Positions 11,260 to 23,594 of a DNA stretch of 64,000 nucleotides are shown piece by piece; the first letter of the stretch is position 1; each line of letters starts with the position of its first letter. Location: assembly GCA_964036665.1 (NCBI GenBank), contig OZ038533.1, forward strand, positions 3,954,001 to 4,018,000, in the 5' to 3' direction. The notes beneath the pieces were generated by a model that made no database searches, was not told the origin of the DNA, and worked only from the letters and a program-made list of their open reading frames with translations. Position numbers and translations under genes: made by a program. This stretch comes from Gordius sp. MW1 (Eukaryota; Nematomorpha; Gordioida; Gordea; Gordiidae).

Positions 11260-14200
11260 TTATACTGAAGCATAATTTTTAAATTTAAGTACCCAGGCCC
11301 AAGTTGCTATATCGCCAACTGACATCAGTTTAGACATCATGATGGGACAATTTAAATTGACTTGAATACCAACGCTAGCTTTATAAGTACATGGGGACCT
11401 TTTATAAACCCAATCATCACCAACAAAATTACATCTCCACCTTAATTGATATTCCTCGAAAGAGTTATTTGTTTGTGTCGACCCTGTTGGAATTAATAAA
11501 TAAATTTCCAATGAATTTTCTTCGGAATTTGTTAAAGAGGTTGAAGCACCGTAAGGTTGCACTTTGTTTAATGTTATCCATGTAGCATTTTCTTTGGTTG
11601 TATTATCTAATTTTAAAGTGGGCCATTCTAGCAGTGTGGCATATAGTCGGCAACCCTTGCCTATACAATTTTCGGTGTACCTGTTATAAATTTTTTTTTT
11701 ACTTTGTTTATAATGGAAAAGCGATCTATATTAATATAAGTTAGAATGTTAATATGTACACCAATGGATGGACTTTTAGGTCAGTGTTGACGAGCTGGTC
11801 TAAGCGATCATGCGGATTATTTATGTTTTGGCATTTGATTTATTTATGATTTACTCTATTTTAAAGGTCTAACCAAAGTTTTTAATGGTATATAGATTTT
11901 CACCAATAAATAGGCTTTAACAGAAAAACTTATCTTAGCTCATTTATATGTCTAATATAATACTACATAATGTACTTTGCAAATCATATGCAAACTAAAT
12001 AAAATACCATTTAATGCAAGTCTGACTAAATTCGTATCGCAAGATAATACAACATACAAGTGTAAAAAAATGCAAGAAAACTGATAAAATCAAATGAACT
12101 TTACATTAAATATATATAGGATTGGTATTTATTATTTCAAGTTAAATTAATCAACATGACATTTTTGACTTAATCAAAATCCTAAAATAATCTTATCGCA
12201 CTTTATGAAACCAGCGCAATTTATTCAACATTAATTCTCTCAACTAAAATAAAAAATTTGTAGATGCGTATATGAGCATTACCAAACTTTATTGTCATCT
12301 TCTTTAGCATGATCCCACGGCTTTGTCATGTATATGGCATCGCCATTAGCCTTTAACCAAGAACCGATCTGTCTGAGTCGCTCCTGAAAAATTGGAATTA
12401 TTCTACCATCGTGGCTGGCTCCAACGTTGAGCAATAAATTACCACCTAAACTATAATGGGTATAACATACAACTTAGTTGTCTCAAAGTGATGTCTTTAA
12501 TCTGATTTCATGAGTCTTGTTTTGAAATATATTTATACGAAAACATCAAAAAGTACTTTTATATGTTGTTAACAAATGATAAGGTGACGGAAGTCCATCT
12601 TTAGCTGTTGTTAACAACATATATAATTACAATGGATTTACAGTAAATAATTTCATCAGAAATAAATTGGAATCAAAAAACATATTAAAACTTTAGTTAT
12701 AAAAAAATGATTAATAGACTTAAGTTAATCATATGTTAAATGTATTACGCTAAGTCATAAACAATATTTTATTTACAAAAGGACTAAATAGTCAATAGAA
12801 TTGATTCGGCAAGACTTTTCTTTATTGATAATTAGAAGTCATGCGCCTGTATCAGTAAAGGTTTTGTTTATTAGAAAATATTAAAGTTTATTTTTATTGA
12901 TTAAATCGTCATCTTTTCGCTGCCGTTCCAATATCAAAAGCACCTAAATTTTCAAAATAAAAATTAACTAAGACTATAGCCTTCGTAAAAGATGATAAAG
13001 AAATGTAAAGAAATTTATTTATATTTTAGCCTTTATTTTAGTTTAATGCTATTAAGATCGATTTGAAATAATAATACCTGACGGTGTTAACGAGTATGCC
13101 TATGATCTCCTTAATTCCCATCAACTGTGTAAGAGTGGCTTCTCTTCTTAGTCCCCACGAATTATGATCAATTGAATCGCATCTTTCCCATTTGTGATTC
13201 ATTATTTTATCTGTTATTGGTTAAATTAACGTTTAATAGTTTTAAAAAAATCGTAGTTTCAAAATGGGTATATTATAATCTTTATTTGCATTTATAGTTT
13301 TATTTTGTTTAGGCCATTCGAGATTTACACCTCAAAGAGATTTTAATAATAGCGGACAAAATAGCTGTCCCGCAGCCCAGCTCCAGAAATTCTCCTTTAT
13401 ATATAGCGAAATTAAAAAATCAACATTTTGCGTTAATTGAGCCATTACGAATTGTTATACCATCGTTAACAATCTAAATGAAATCCTAATGCATTTATGT
13501 TTTATGGCGTTGATGAATCATATTTTTCGCAAATGTGAAAACACTTAATAGAATCCTCTTAAAACGGAGTACATTAGAGTACATACTGACTAACACATCT
13601 CTCTCTCCCTTCACCTACTCTCCTCTCTTTCTCCTCCACTCCCGCCCCTTTCATGTGTGCTTGGCTAGATATGGGGGCGGGAGTGAAAGAGGCGGAAAAA
13701 GGGAGAGAGAGAGATATGTTAATAAACATCACGTATGTAGTATGTACTAGTGTTGTAAAAAACCAAGGTTTTAGATTGGTCGCCTGCAAGGGTTAGCGTT
13801 TTTTCCCACCAAACCCTTTCAGTGTGTTAGGTGAATTTTTTTGGTTCACCCTTGGTGTTTGGCGCTTTTTACACCCATACACCAAGGGTGTTTGGGTGAA
13901 ATTTTTTGGTTCACCCTTGGTGTATTGGCGCTTTTCACACCCATACATTAAGGGTGTTTGGGTGAAATTTTTTGGTTCACCCTTGGTGTATTGGCGCTTT
14001 TCACACCCATACACCAAGGGTGTTTGGGTTTTTGGTTCACCCTTGGTGTATTAGCGCTTTTCACACCCATACACCAAGGGTGTTTGGGTGAAATTTTTTG
14101 GTTCACCCTTGGTGTATTGGCGCTTTTCACACCCATACACCAAGGGTGTTTGGGTGAAATTTTTTGGTTCACCCTTGGTGTATTGGCGCTTTTCACACCC

Positions 14201-17200
14201 ATACACCTTAGGTAACCTTTTGGTTTGGTTTTGGTCGTTTTGGGTTGTGTATGGAAAGATGTGAAGTTTTTATAATTTTTGTATTTAATAGTTATTTATT
14301 TATGTAATGAACTTTTATTGATGGGAAATATGAAATGACGTCACTAAGCTAGTTATAATCATCCTATAATTTGTTCCAATTGGTATGCGATACATCATCA
14401 TTCATGCAGAGCAGATCATTAAAGGTGTATTATGAAAAAAAATTTTTTACCTTTCTAAGGTGAAACAGGTGATAAATGTCAAAATCTTTAATATCTATTG
14501 AAATGAATATTTTTTTTGGAAATTGATTCATTATACGACTAAAACAAGTTTTAAACTCGAAAATAATATTTTTCACCTGTTCAATGTGAAACAGGTGACA
14601 AATTCCAAAATCTTTAATATCTATTGAAATGAATATTTTTTTTGGAAATTGGTTCATTATAAAACAAGTTTTAAACTCAAAAATAATATTTTTTCACCTG
14701 TTTAATGTGAAACAGGTGATAAGTTCCAAAATCTTTAATATCTATTAAAATGAATATTTTTTTTTGGAAATTGGTTTATTATATGACTAACACAACATTT
14801 AAACATGAAAATAATATTTTTTCACCTGTTCAATGTGAAACAGGTGACAAATTCCAAAATCTTTAATATCTGTTGAAATGAATATTTTTTTAGGAACTTG
14901 GTTCATTATACGACTAAAACAAGTTTTAAACTCGAAAATAATATTTTTTCACCTGTTCAATGTGAAAGAAGTGACAAATTCCAAAATCTTTAATATCTAT
15001 TGAAATGAATATTTTTTTTTGGAAATTGGTTCATTATACGACTAAAACAAGTTTTAAACATGAAAATAATATTTTTTCACCTGTTCAATGTGAAACAGGT
15101 GACAAATTCCAAAATCTTTAATATCTATTGAAATGATTAGTTTTTTGAAAATTGGTTCATTATACGACTAAAACCAGTTTTAAACATGAAAATAATATTT
15201 TTCACCTGTTCAATGTGAAACAGGTGACAAATTCCAAAATCTTTAATATCTATTGAAATAATATTTTTTTTTGGAAATTGGTTCATTTTATACGACTAAA
15301 ACAAGCTTTAAACATGAAAATAATTTTTTTTCACCTGTTCAATGTGAAACAAGTGACAAATTCCAAAATCTTTAATATCTATTGAAATGAATATTTTTTT
15401 TAGGAAATTGGTTCATTATACGACTAAAACAAGTTTTAAACTCGAAAATAATATCTTTTCGCCTGTTCAATGTGAAACGACAAATTCCAAAATCTTTAAT
15501 ATCTATTGAAAATATTTTTTTAAACAAGTTTTAAACATGAAAAAAATATTTATTGGAAGTTTTGAGGACTTAGGTTTAATCTACATTAGCTTTTATAATA
15601 TTTTATTTTATTGGCTTATTCTAAGACGTATATAAGTTGTATAAAATTTGTGGTCAGACAAAAGGTGTCATAATTTTTAAATTGGGGCAATTCATTTATT
15701 TTCCGATATTTTGCACAAAGCAATATTAAAACAAGTAGCATTTATAGAAAAATAGTCTAAATCATACAGGTAAAAAATCTAAATCTTTTAAGTAGATCTC
15801 AATTAAAATATTTCTTTTACGTTTCCATCTTTTAAGGCTTTATAACTCCCACTCATTATAAACGTATAAAAATTGTAGATCCTACAGATGAAAAGTGTCC
15901 GAATCTTTTTAATTGGTCTAAATACGATATGTAACTAAACGTCTTGGGGTCCTCATGACTCGACCCACAATTATTATTTTCATGTTTAAAGCTTGTTTTA
16001 ATCGTATAATGAACCAATTTCCAAAAAAAAATATTCTTTTCAATAGATATTAAAGATTTTGGAATTTGTCACCTGTTTCACATTGAACAGGTGAAAAAAT
16101 ATTATTTTCATGTTTAAAACTTGTTTTAGTCGTATAATGAACCAATTTCCAAAAAGAATATTCATCAATAGATATTAAAGATTTTGGAATTTGTCACCTG
16201 TTTCACAATGAACAGGTGAAAAAATATTATTTTCATGTTTAAAACTTGTTTTAGTCGTATAATGAACCAATTTCCAAAAAAAATATTCATTTCAATAGAT
16301 ATTAAAGATTTTGGAATTTGTCACCTGTCACATTGAACAGGTGAAAAAATATTATTTTTGTGTTTAAAACTTGTTTTAGTCATATAATGACCAATTTCCA
16401 AAAAAAAATATTCATTTCAATATATATTAAAGATTTTGACATTTGTCACCTGTTTCACCTAAGGTAAAAAATTTTTTTTCACAATACACCTTTAATGATC
16501 TGCTCTGCATGAATGATGTATCGCTTACCAATTGGAACAAATTAAAGGTTGATTATAACTAGCTTGGTGACGTCATTTCATATTTCCCATCAATAAAAGT
16601 TCATTACATAAATAAATAACTATTAAATACAAAAATTATAAAAACTTCACATATTTCCATATACAACCCAAAACGACCAAAACCAAACCAAAAGGTTACC
16701 TAAGGTGTATGGGTGTGAAAAGCGCCAATACACCAAGGGTGAACCAAAAAATTTCACCCAAACACCCTTGGTGTATGGGTGTGAAAAGCGCCAATACACC
16801 AAGGGTGAACCAAAAAATTTCACCCAAACACCCTTGGTGTATGGGTGTGAAAAGCGCCAATACACCAAGGGTGAACCAAAAAATTTCACCCAAACACTGT
16901 TGGTGTATAAGTGTAAAAAGCGCCAAACACCAAGGGTGAACCAAAAAAATTAACCGAAAGGGTTAGGCGTAATTTATACACCAATTACCAAGCTTGGCAA
17001 CACGCTGGGAAAAACCAGCCAGCCGTTAGTACATACTATGTACTATAATGTACTACTCTTTCCAAAAACATAGGGGACGAAGTTTGTTAAAGGGAAGGGG
17101 TTCAAGGAATAACGCAAATAAATTTAAATATAGGGGTGAAACAAAAAAACTAAAATAATGAACCTATAGATAACACGTAAATATACAAGAAAATAAATAT

Positions 17201-20200
17201 TATTCAGTAAAAAATGCCGTCGCTATATAGCCTCAAAAGAGGTCAAAATGGACATTTTTTGCACCTTCAACCTCGTTTATCTAAAAAACTGGAAGTTTTT
17301 GGGAAAAACAAAAAATAGATTATTATTCAGCGCAAAATTCTCTATCAGAATTATTGATCTGATTGCGGAATCACAAAGTCAATATTTGTGTATACCTGTG
17401 TTATGACTATGACCTTTCATCGCTTAGTAAAGGTTTTAAAAGATTGTTCCTTATCAATGGTTAAAATATGAATTGAAACTAAACACTCAGGGTTTCTTTT
17501 ATATGATTATGGATGATGAACTGGCCTGCACACCCCCTTGAATTTATGGAAAATAAATTAAAATATTTGACGTGTCTAGCGGATTTTGATAAATTATAAC
17601 TCCTCCCTCAAAAAAAATTAAATTAGCCCCCTGAACCGAATTTCAAAGTAATAACCCTAGAATTAGTTCGTTTTAAAACCTAATTCTACATATAAATATG
17701 GGAAAGATGTGATAATTTTTATGACCTGGAGTATACTTATCTTGACAAGTCAAATAGCCACCGTGCTTGCAATCAGCATCTGTTCCCCATCGATCATTGG
17801 TCACAATTGTATCTTTTTTAGGACTACGAAATACAATATATCATTTATATACTATTTATAAAAATATTAAAAGTTACAATAAATATATACTCGGGCCTTC
17901 GGCCCTCGTGGGAAGGGGGAGAAGGGAAGGGAAGAGGGGAAGGGAAGGGGGGACGACTCATCTGTACTTCGTATAAATGTATCATATTTGCTATGCAATT
18001 TATGGGCGAGAAAGGTGGGAAGGGGCGAGAATGCCTATAAGGGGGTTTAAATGCCTAATGATTAATTAATTATTTATACAAATTTTCCATTATAGGCAAA
18101 ATGATATAGGCAAAATGTAATATAGGCAAGGGTTAGGGTTAGATTTAGTGTTTGCATCTAGTTGCGTATTACATTAGTTTTTATTGATTATGGGTCTAAC
18201 AAACATTATATTATAAAACAACACAATGTTAAGAATTTGCAGAATTGTTGGGAGAAATGTTTTGTTGAATTTGAACAATTTTTAATTAAAAAAATCAAAA
18301 ATTTGGCCAATGGTCACTTTTTCTCTATTGGTCAGTACCAACAGATACTCTATAAGTCGATGATAGCCAAAAAAATGGAAAAAAAAAATTTAATGCTCAC
18401 TTTGGCCAATGGTCATTTTTTTCCATTGGTCAGCAGCCAGGACACGGTAAAAGTGGATAAAAATTCATAAGAGTAAAAAAAAACGAAAAAAAAATATTCA
18501 AATCACATTTTGGCCAATGGTCATTTTTTTCCATTGGTCAGCAGCCAGGACACGGTAAAAGTGGATATAAATTCATAATAGTCAAAAAAAACGAAAAAAA
18601 AGTTTTCGAATCACATTTTGGCCAATGGTCATTTTATTCCATTGGTCAGCAGCCAGCGGACGGCCAAAAAGTGATAATACCAATGGTAGGAACAGGAACA
18701 ATCATAATAGTCAAAAAAAACGAAAAAAATATTTTCGATTCACATTTTGGCCAATGGTCATTTTTTCCATCGGTCAGGAGCCAGCGGACGGCCAAAAAGT
18801 CATAATAGCAATGGTAGTAACAGGAACAATCATAATAGTCAAAAAAAACGAAAAAATAAACTCGGATTCACATTTTGGCCAATGGTCATTTTTTTCAGTG
18901 GTCAGCAGCCAACGGACGGCCAAAAAGTCTTATTATCAATGATAGTAACAAGAACAATCATAAGAGTCAAAAAAAAACCGGGATTCTAACCCAAAAACTA
19001 GTTAAATTGCATAGCAATTAAAAGTAAACAACTTTTATTTATGTTTTAATTGCTATGCAATTTATGGGCTCGTTTTTTGGTGTCCGTCCGTCCGTTGTCC
19101 GTTGTCCGTTACCCTCCCTATCTATTTGCATTGGGTATATTAGGTTATCGCTTTTTTAAATTAATGCATGAGAAAGAGGTGCCCCACCCCTCATCTCTAT
19201 CTCCCTCGCTGTGTTATTTTTTAAATTAATGCATAAGAGGTGCCCCACCCCTCATCTCTATCTCCCTCGGTGTGTTATATATAAAATTTGTTAAATTATC
19301 TATTATATAATAAACATAGATAAAAGTTGTTTACTTTTAATGCTATGCAATTTAACTAGTTATATAATAAACATAAATAAAAGTTGTTTACTTTTTAATT
19401 GCTATGCAATTTAACTAGTTTTGGGGTTAGAATCCCGGAGTTTATTTTGACTCTTATGATTGTTCTTGTTACTATCATTGATAATAAGAATTTTTGGCCG
19501 TCCGCTGGCTGCTGACCAATGAAAAAAATGATCATTGGCCAAAATGTGAATCGAAATTATTTTTTTCGTTTTTTTTTGACTATTATGATTGTTCCTGTTT
19601 CTACCATTGCTATTATGACTTTTTGGCCGTCCGCTGGCTGCTGACCAATGTTATATAATAAACATAAATAAAAGTTGTTTACTTTTAATTGCTATACAAT
19701 TTAACTAGTTTTTGGGTTAGAATCCCGGAGTTTTTTTGACTCTTATGATTGTTCTTGTTACTATCATTGATAATAAGACTTTTTGGCCGTCCGTTGGCTG
19801 CTGACCAATGAAAAAAATGACCATTGGCCAAAATGTGAATCCGAGTTTATTTTTTCGTTTTTTTTACTATTATGATTGTTCCTGTTACTACCATTGCTAT
19901 TATGACTTTTTGGCCGTCCGCTAACTCCTGACCGATGGAAAAAATGACCATTGGCCAAAATGTGAATCGAAATTATTTTTTTCGTTTTTTTTTGACTATT
20001 ATGATTGTTCCTGTTCCTACCATTGCTATTATGACTTTTTGGCCGTCCGCTGGCTGCTGACCAATAGAATAAAATGACCATTGGCCAAAATGTGATTCGA
20101 AAACTTTTTTTTCGTTTTTTTTTTTTGACTATTATGAATTTATATCCACTTTTACCGTGTCCTGGCTGCTGACCAATGGAAAAAAATGACCATTGGCCAA

Positions 20201-23200
20201 AATGTGATTCGAAAATTTTTTTTCGTTTTTTTACTCTTATGAATTTATATCCACTTTTACCGTGTGCTGGCTGCTGACCAATGGAAAAAAATGACCATTG
20301 GCCAAAGTGAGCATCAAAATTTTTTTTTCCGTTTTTTTGGCTATCATTGACTTATAGAGTATCTGTTGGTACTGACCAATAGAGAAAAAGTGACCATTGG
20401 CCAAATTTTATATATTGTATAACCATTGAAGCTAGTCAGACGTTCAATCCACTGAGCTATTAGACCTCAAAATATTTTTGAATATTATATCACTTATAAA
20501 TAGCATAACATTTTTTTGACCTTCCGCTGGCTACTGACCAATGAAAAAATGATCATTGGCCAAATAAATCGAAAATTTTTCGTTTTTGAATAGGTTACTA
20601 TTGATAATTACCCTATGCCCTACCCTACAAGTACCTATTAATTGTTTAAATTAAAATATTTTGTTCTTGTTGATATTTGTTAAATTATCTATAATATATT
20701 TTTTATTTTTTTAAGCCTATATTACATTTTGCTCATTTTGGGAACTATTTGAAACGGCGTATAAATACACATTAACCGGCTATATTTTTAAAGGTTCTGA
20801 TTGGTTTTTGGCATAATATAACATGTATTACGCAACTAGATGCAAACACTAAATCTAACCCTAACCCTTGCCTATATTACATTTTGCCTATATTACATTT
20901 TGCCTATAATGGAAAATTTGTATAAATAATTAATTAATCATTAGGCATTTAATACCCCCCTATAGGCATTCTCGCCCCTTCCCATTTTTCTCGCCCATAA
21001 ATTGCATAGCAAATATGATACATTTATACGAAGTACAGATGAGTCGTCCCCCCTTCCCTTCCCCTCTTCCCTTCCCTTCTCCCCCTTCCCACGAGGGCCG
21101 AAGGCCCGAGTTTTATTATATAACATTGGTCAGCAGCCAGCGGACGGCCAAAAAGTCATAATAGCAATGGTAGAAACAGGAACAATCATAATAGTCAAAA
21201 AAAAACGAAAAAAATAATTTCGATTCACATTTTGGCCAATGGTCATTTTTTTCATTGGTCAGCAGCCAGCGGACGGCCAAAAATTCTTATTATCAATGAT
21301 AGTAACAAGAACAATCATAAGAGTCAAAAAAACTCCGGGATTCTAACCCCAAAACTAGTTAAATTGCATAACAATTAAAAAGTAAACAACTTTTATTTAT
21401 GTTTATTATATAACTAGTTAAATTGCATAGCATTAAAAGTAAACAACTTTTATCTATGTTAATTATATAATAGATAATTTAACAAATCTTATATATAACA
21501 CACCGAGGGAGATAGAGATGAGGGGTGGGGCACCTCTTATGCATTAATTTAAAAAATAACACAGCGAGGGAGATAGAGATGAGGGGTGGGGCACCTCTTT
21601 CTCATGCATTAATTTAAAAAATCGATAACCTAATATACCCAATGCAAATAGATAGGGAGGGTAACGGACAACGGACAACGGACAACGGACAACCAAAAAA
21701 CGAGCCCATAAATTGCATAGCAATTAAAAAAGGTTATATCGTAATAAAGAAAAATATTGCTAATATACATATCTTTTTAATTTAATTGATTTTAATGTTA
21801 GAAACCTTTTATTATAAAGGTGAGCTATGAACTCTTTGCTCCGCCAATACTCAGATGGTCCTACGTCGCCATCAGCCCATATCAAATCGGGCTCATATGT
21901 ATCGTGTATATCCATTAACTGAGGCCAAACCTTAGTCTGGTTTATAAGAAAAATACAATATTTATACACCTTTGAGAAATTGAAGAGTAAATTCCTTCTA
22001 GATAAGAAGATCATTCTTATTATATAATTTAAATACTTAAAACGAATTTATCTGAATACCTGGTTAAAAGACGAAAAAATTTTATAACTCATACGTTGAC
22101 GTAAGTTTGTGTTGTATAGTTGTTAGCTTGATCTTTAAGAAATAGTGGATTAAACCATTCGTAAAGGCAATAGTAGAGTCCAACTTTAAGATCTCGTTTT
22201 CTCAAAGCTCGAGCTAAATCCCCTATATAACAAAAGTAAAAAAAATAAAGCATTATTTAAATGAAAAACTGAATTTTAAGATTTCAATATTATGTTCTAA
22301 CCGACTAAGTCTCTGGCAGGTCCCACATCCTTAGCATTCCAATTCCAAGAATGAATCGAGGGCCATAACGCAAATCCTTCTGCGTGCTTTGATGTCAAAA
22401 CAACATATCTAAAAAAAATTTCAAACGGAATTCAGTTTTTACCACTTTTCCTCAGTTTTATTTTAAAATTAAAACGCTAAAATCAATTTGTGAACTATAT
22501 TAAAACCATCACTACTTTTAAAAAAATATCTTAATAGGGAAAGATTAAATAATTTAATGAACTTTTAAATGAAAACAATCGAGAAAAAATATAAAGGTTT
22601 TATTAAGATTAAATTTAATAACTTTGCTCCGGAAGATTTAAATAGTTCGGCCCATTGATCGGGGTCGTAAAACTCGGCAGTAAAAGAGGCAGCAAAATCA
22701 GCGTAAGTAAAATTGGGTTTATAATTTTCCTCAACGTATTTTAAAAATCTTGGATCTTTAGCCGTTTTCCAATACCACCAAAACCATTCGGTCCCAAAAC
22801 TTGGTACGCTGAACACGCCCCAATGAATAAATATACCGAATTTGGCTAGATCATACCAAGCGGGGATCGGTCTGAAAATATTTATTATAATCCGTTACAA
22901 AAAAGCTCACTTTAAAAATAATAAAATCTTATTTGATTATAGATTTAAAACTAATTTTTTAGTTAGTGCTTCGCACATTTTTGCTCGTCCCTTTTTATAT
23001 TATAAATTTTTAAAAATTATTAAGCTATTTGAACAGTTTTGAAAGTTTAAATTCCTTAACGGTAGTAATAAGTTATCAATATAGAATCTTTTATTTATTA
23101 CAACCTCCTCTTCATAAAAACTGGATTTAACTATGGGACAAGGAAGGGTTGTCCCTCCCCTTAAACCCCAAAACTTTCCTAATTTAATGAATCATGGTTA

Positions 23201-23594
23201 AATTTTCCCAGTCACATTTTGAATTTTAATTTCACGCTAAGATTTGATGACAATAAATTGATAACGCAATTTCATTTCACAATATACCGTTAGACAGAAA
23301 ATTACAACCAAACCTTGAAAGTAAAGATAAAATATTTATTTATAATAAATTTTAAAATAATTAATTTAATAAATTGTAAAATTTATATTATAACCTAGAA
23401 TCAATGGATTCCCAAGTAGGCTGGTATTGTGTGTGAACCTTTAATCTGTCTTCATTTAATGGCGGCCCCCTTGTGAGAGGATCAACAGAATTCTGATTAA
23501 TTTCTTTAAATGACGATTTGTGATCAAGTTGGGTATTTAAATATTTAATTTTTAAAGCAACGATAAAAATTATTACAACTTTATTACCAAACAT
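11260..23594 (-). CDS. Fuca: Alpha-L-fucosidase, glycoside hydrolase family 29 (nine exons)
   Basis: This enzyme removes alpha-L-fucose from glycans by a retaining mechanism, in the lysosome or secreted. Exons in coding order are 23594-23395, 22871-22623, 22408-22302, 22222-22095, 21936-21806, 17823-17726, 13210-13078, 12450-12283 and 11680-11260. Every junction is GT-AG with matching phase, and the total is 1635 bases or 544 residues. Residues 1 to about 18 form a hydrophobic signal-like start. [16 protein letters not shown] (78-93), [10 protein letters not shown] (153-162), PDLIWADGD (244-252, with Asp250 as the expected nucleophile), [21 protein letters not shown] near 310-315 (the GH29 signature region), GGNLLLNVG and WAWVLKF follow family order. 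Position 159 is Ala where the family usually has a second His (KHHEGF). The protein is longer than the roughly 460-residue human enzyme, mostly in the last exon. Introns 5 and 6 are filled with repeats, yet the reading frame is unbroken. Confidence 0.93.
13600..13725. repeat. Purine/pyrimidine hairpin in fucosidase intron 6
   Basis: TAACACATCTCTCTCTCCCT pairs with a later GGGAGAGAGAGAGATATGTTA, and CACTCCCGCCCC pairs with GGGGGCGGGAGTG, making a hairpin of about 125 bases. It is flanked by AGTACAT-type motifs. It borders the large foldback element on its left. Confidence 0.7.
13793..14215 (+). repeat. Tandem array, about 71-bp unit, left arm
   Basis: About six units contain ACACCAAGGGTGTTTGGGTG, then TTTTTTGGTTCACCCTTGGT, then GGCGCTTTTCACACCCATAC. 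One unit (near 14022-14083) is shortened by about nine bases. Each unit holds a small inverted repeat (ACCAAGGGTG with CACCCTTGGT). The long open frames here on both strands are by-products of the periodicity. Confidence 0.92.
14430..15545 (+). repeat. Tandem array, about 124-bp unit, left arm
   Basis: About nine units are built on a hairpin (TCACCTGTT, loop, AAACAGGTGA), CCAAAATCTTTAATATCTAT, a poly-T run and GGTTCATTATACGACTAAAA. Units near 15480-15540 are truncated. The paired CACCTG/CAGGTG hexamers are E-box-like, but I infer no function from that. Confidence 0.92.
15955..16470 (-). repeat. Tandem array, about 124-bp unit, right arm (inverted)
   Basis: About four units are the reverse complement of the 14430-15545 array, ending at 16470 where the arm-specific unique segment begins. 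The copy number differs from the left arm (four against about nine), which shows that the arrays changed length after the element formed. Confidence 0.9.
16700..16955 (-). repeat. Tandem array, about 71-bp unit, right arm (inverted)
   Basis: About three and a half units are the reverse complement of the 13793-14215 array. The outermost unit is the most diverged, as is the outermost unit of the left arm. Confidence 0.9.
17888..19046 (-). repeat. Composite repeat block B in fucosidase intron 5
   Basis: This is the reverse complement of block A. It starts with the terminal CGGGCCTTCGGCCCTCGTGG and a purine-rich tract, then GGGTTAGGGTTAG, then five or six tandem CCAATGG...CCATTGG units. It ends at CTCCGGGATTCTAACC-like sequence and the AAAGTAAACAACTTTTATTT motif. 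It begins 64 bases after exon 6 (in plus coordinates). Confidence 0.85.
19047..21112 (+). repeat. Composite repeat block C in fucosidase intron 5
   Basis: A full-length copy in the same orientation as block A runs from TTGCTATGCAATTTATGGGC and the CCGTCCGT run to CCACGAGGGCCGAAGGCCCG. It is longer than A because the AAAGTTGTTTAC / GGTTAGAATCCCGGAG segment recurs and extra tandem units are present. It directly abuts blocks B and D in the opposite orientation. Confidence 0.85.
20425..20478 (-). other. tRNA-like A-box relic within composite repeat C
   Basis: Read on the minus strand, the segment contains GGTCTAATAGCTCAGTGGAT followed by GAACGTCTGACTAG, which looks like the 5' half of a tRNA (D-arm A-box and part of an anticodon arm). 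The 3' half is not attached, so this is not a tRNA gene. Elsewhere in the same repeat family are B-box-like GGTTAGAATCCCGG and GGTTCGAATCTC. Together they suggest a tRNA-derived SINE ancestor. Confidence 0.5.
21113..21730 (-). repeat. Composite repeat block D (truncated) in fucosidase intron 5
   Basis: This is a reverse-oriented partial copy lacking the CTCGGGCC end. It includes two tandem units, the GGTTAGAATCCCGGAG segment in inverse, two GATGAGGGGTGGGGCACCTC segments, and a run of ACGGACA repeats. It ends at GCCCATAAATTGCATAGCAA, about 75 bases before exon 5. Confidence 0.85.

Larger units (their letters stand above)
13745..17010. mobile_element. Large composite foldback element in fucosidase intron 6
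   Basis: The left arm, about 13790-14560, is repeated in inverse at about 16420-16970. Each arm has, from the outside in, an array of about 71-bp units, a unique segment of about 230 bp (GGTAACCTTTTGGTTTGG to GCAGAGCAGATCATTAAAGG), and then an array of about 124-bp units. The arms flank a unique centre at about 15550-15960. The outer ends resemble hAT-type tips: AGTGTTGTAAAAAACC on the left, GGCAACACGCTG on the right. No open reading frame beyond repeat-derived ones is present, so this is a non-autonomous element. The superfamily is not settled and no clear target duplication was found. Confidence 0.85.

Noticed and set aside
13793..14215. Regular repeats resembling a CRISPR array, with long open frames on both strands
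   Set aside because: The units are contiguous without variable spacers, lie in an intron of a eukaryotic gene and are mirrored at 16700-16955; the frames are products of periodic sequence.
21760..21805. Continuation of fucosidase exon 5 to a stop at 21760
   Set aside because: The donor at 21805 in phase 2 joins exon 6 and restores conserved GH29 sequence; the extension is Lys/Leu-rich intron.
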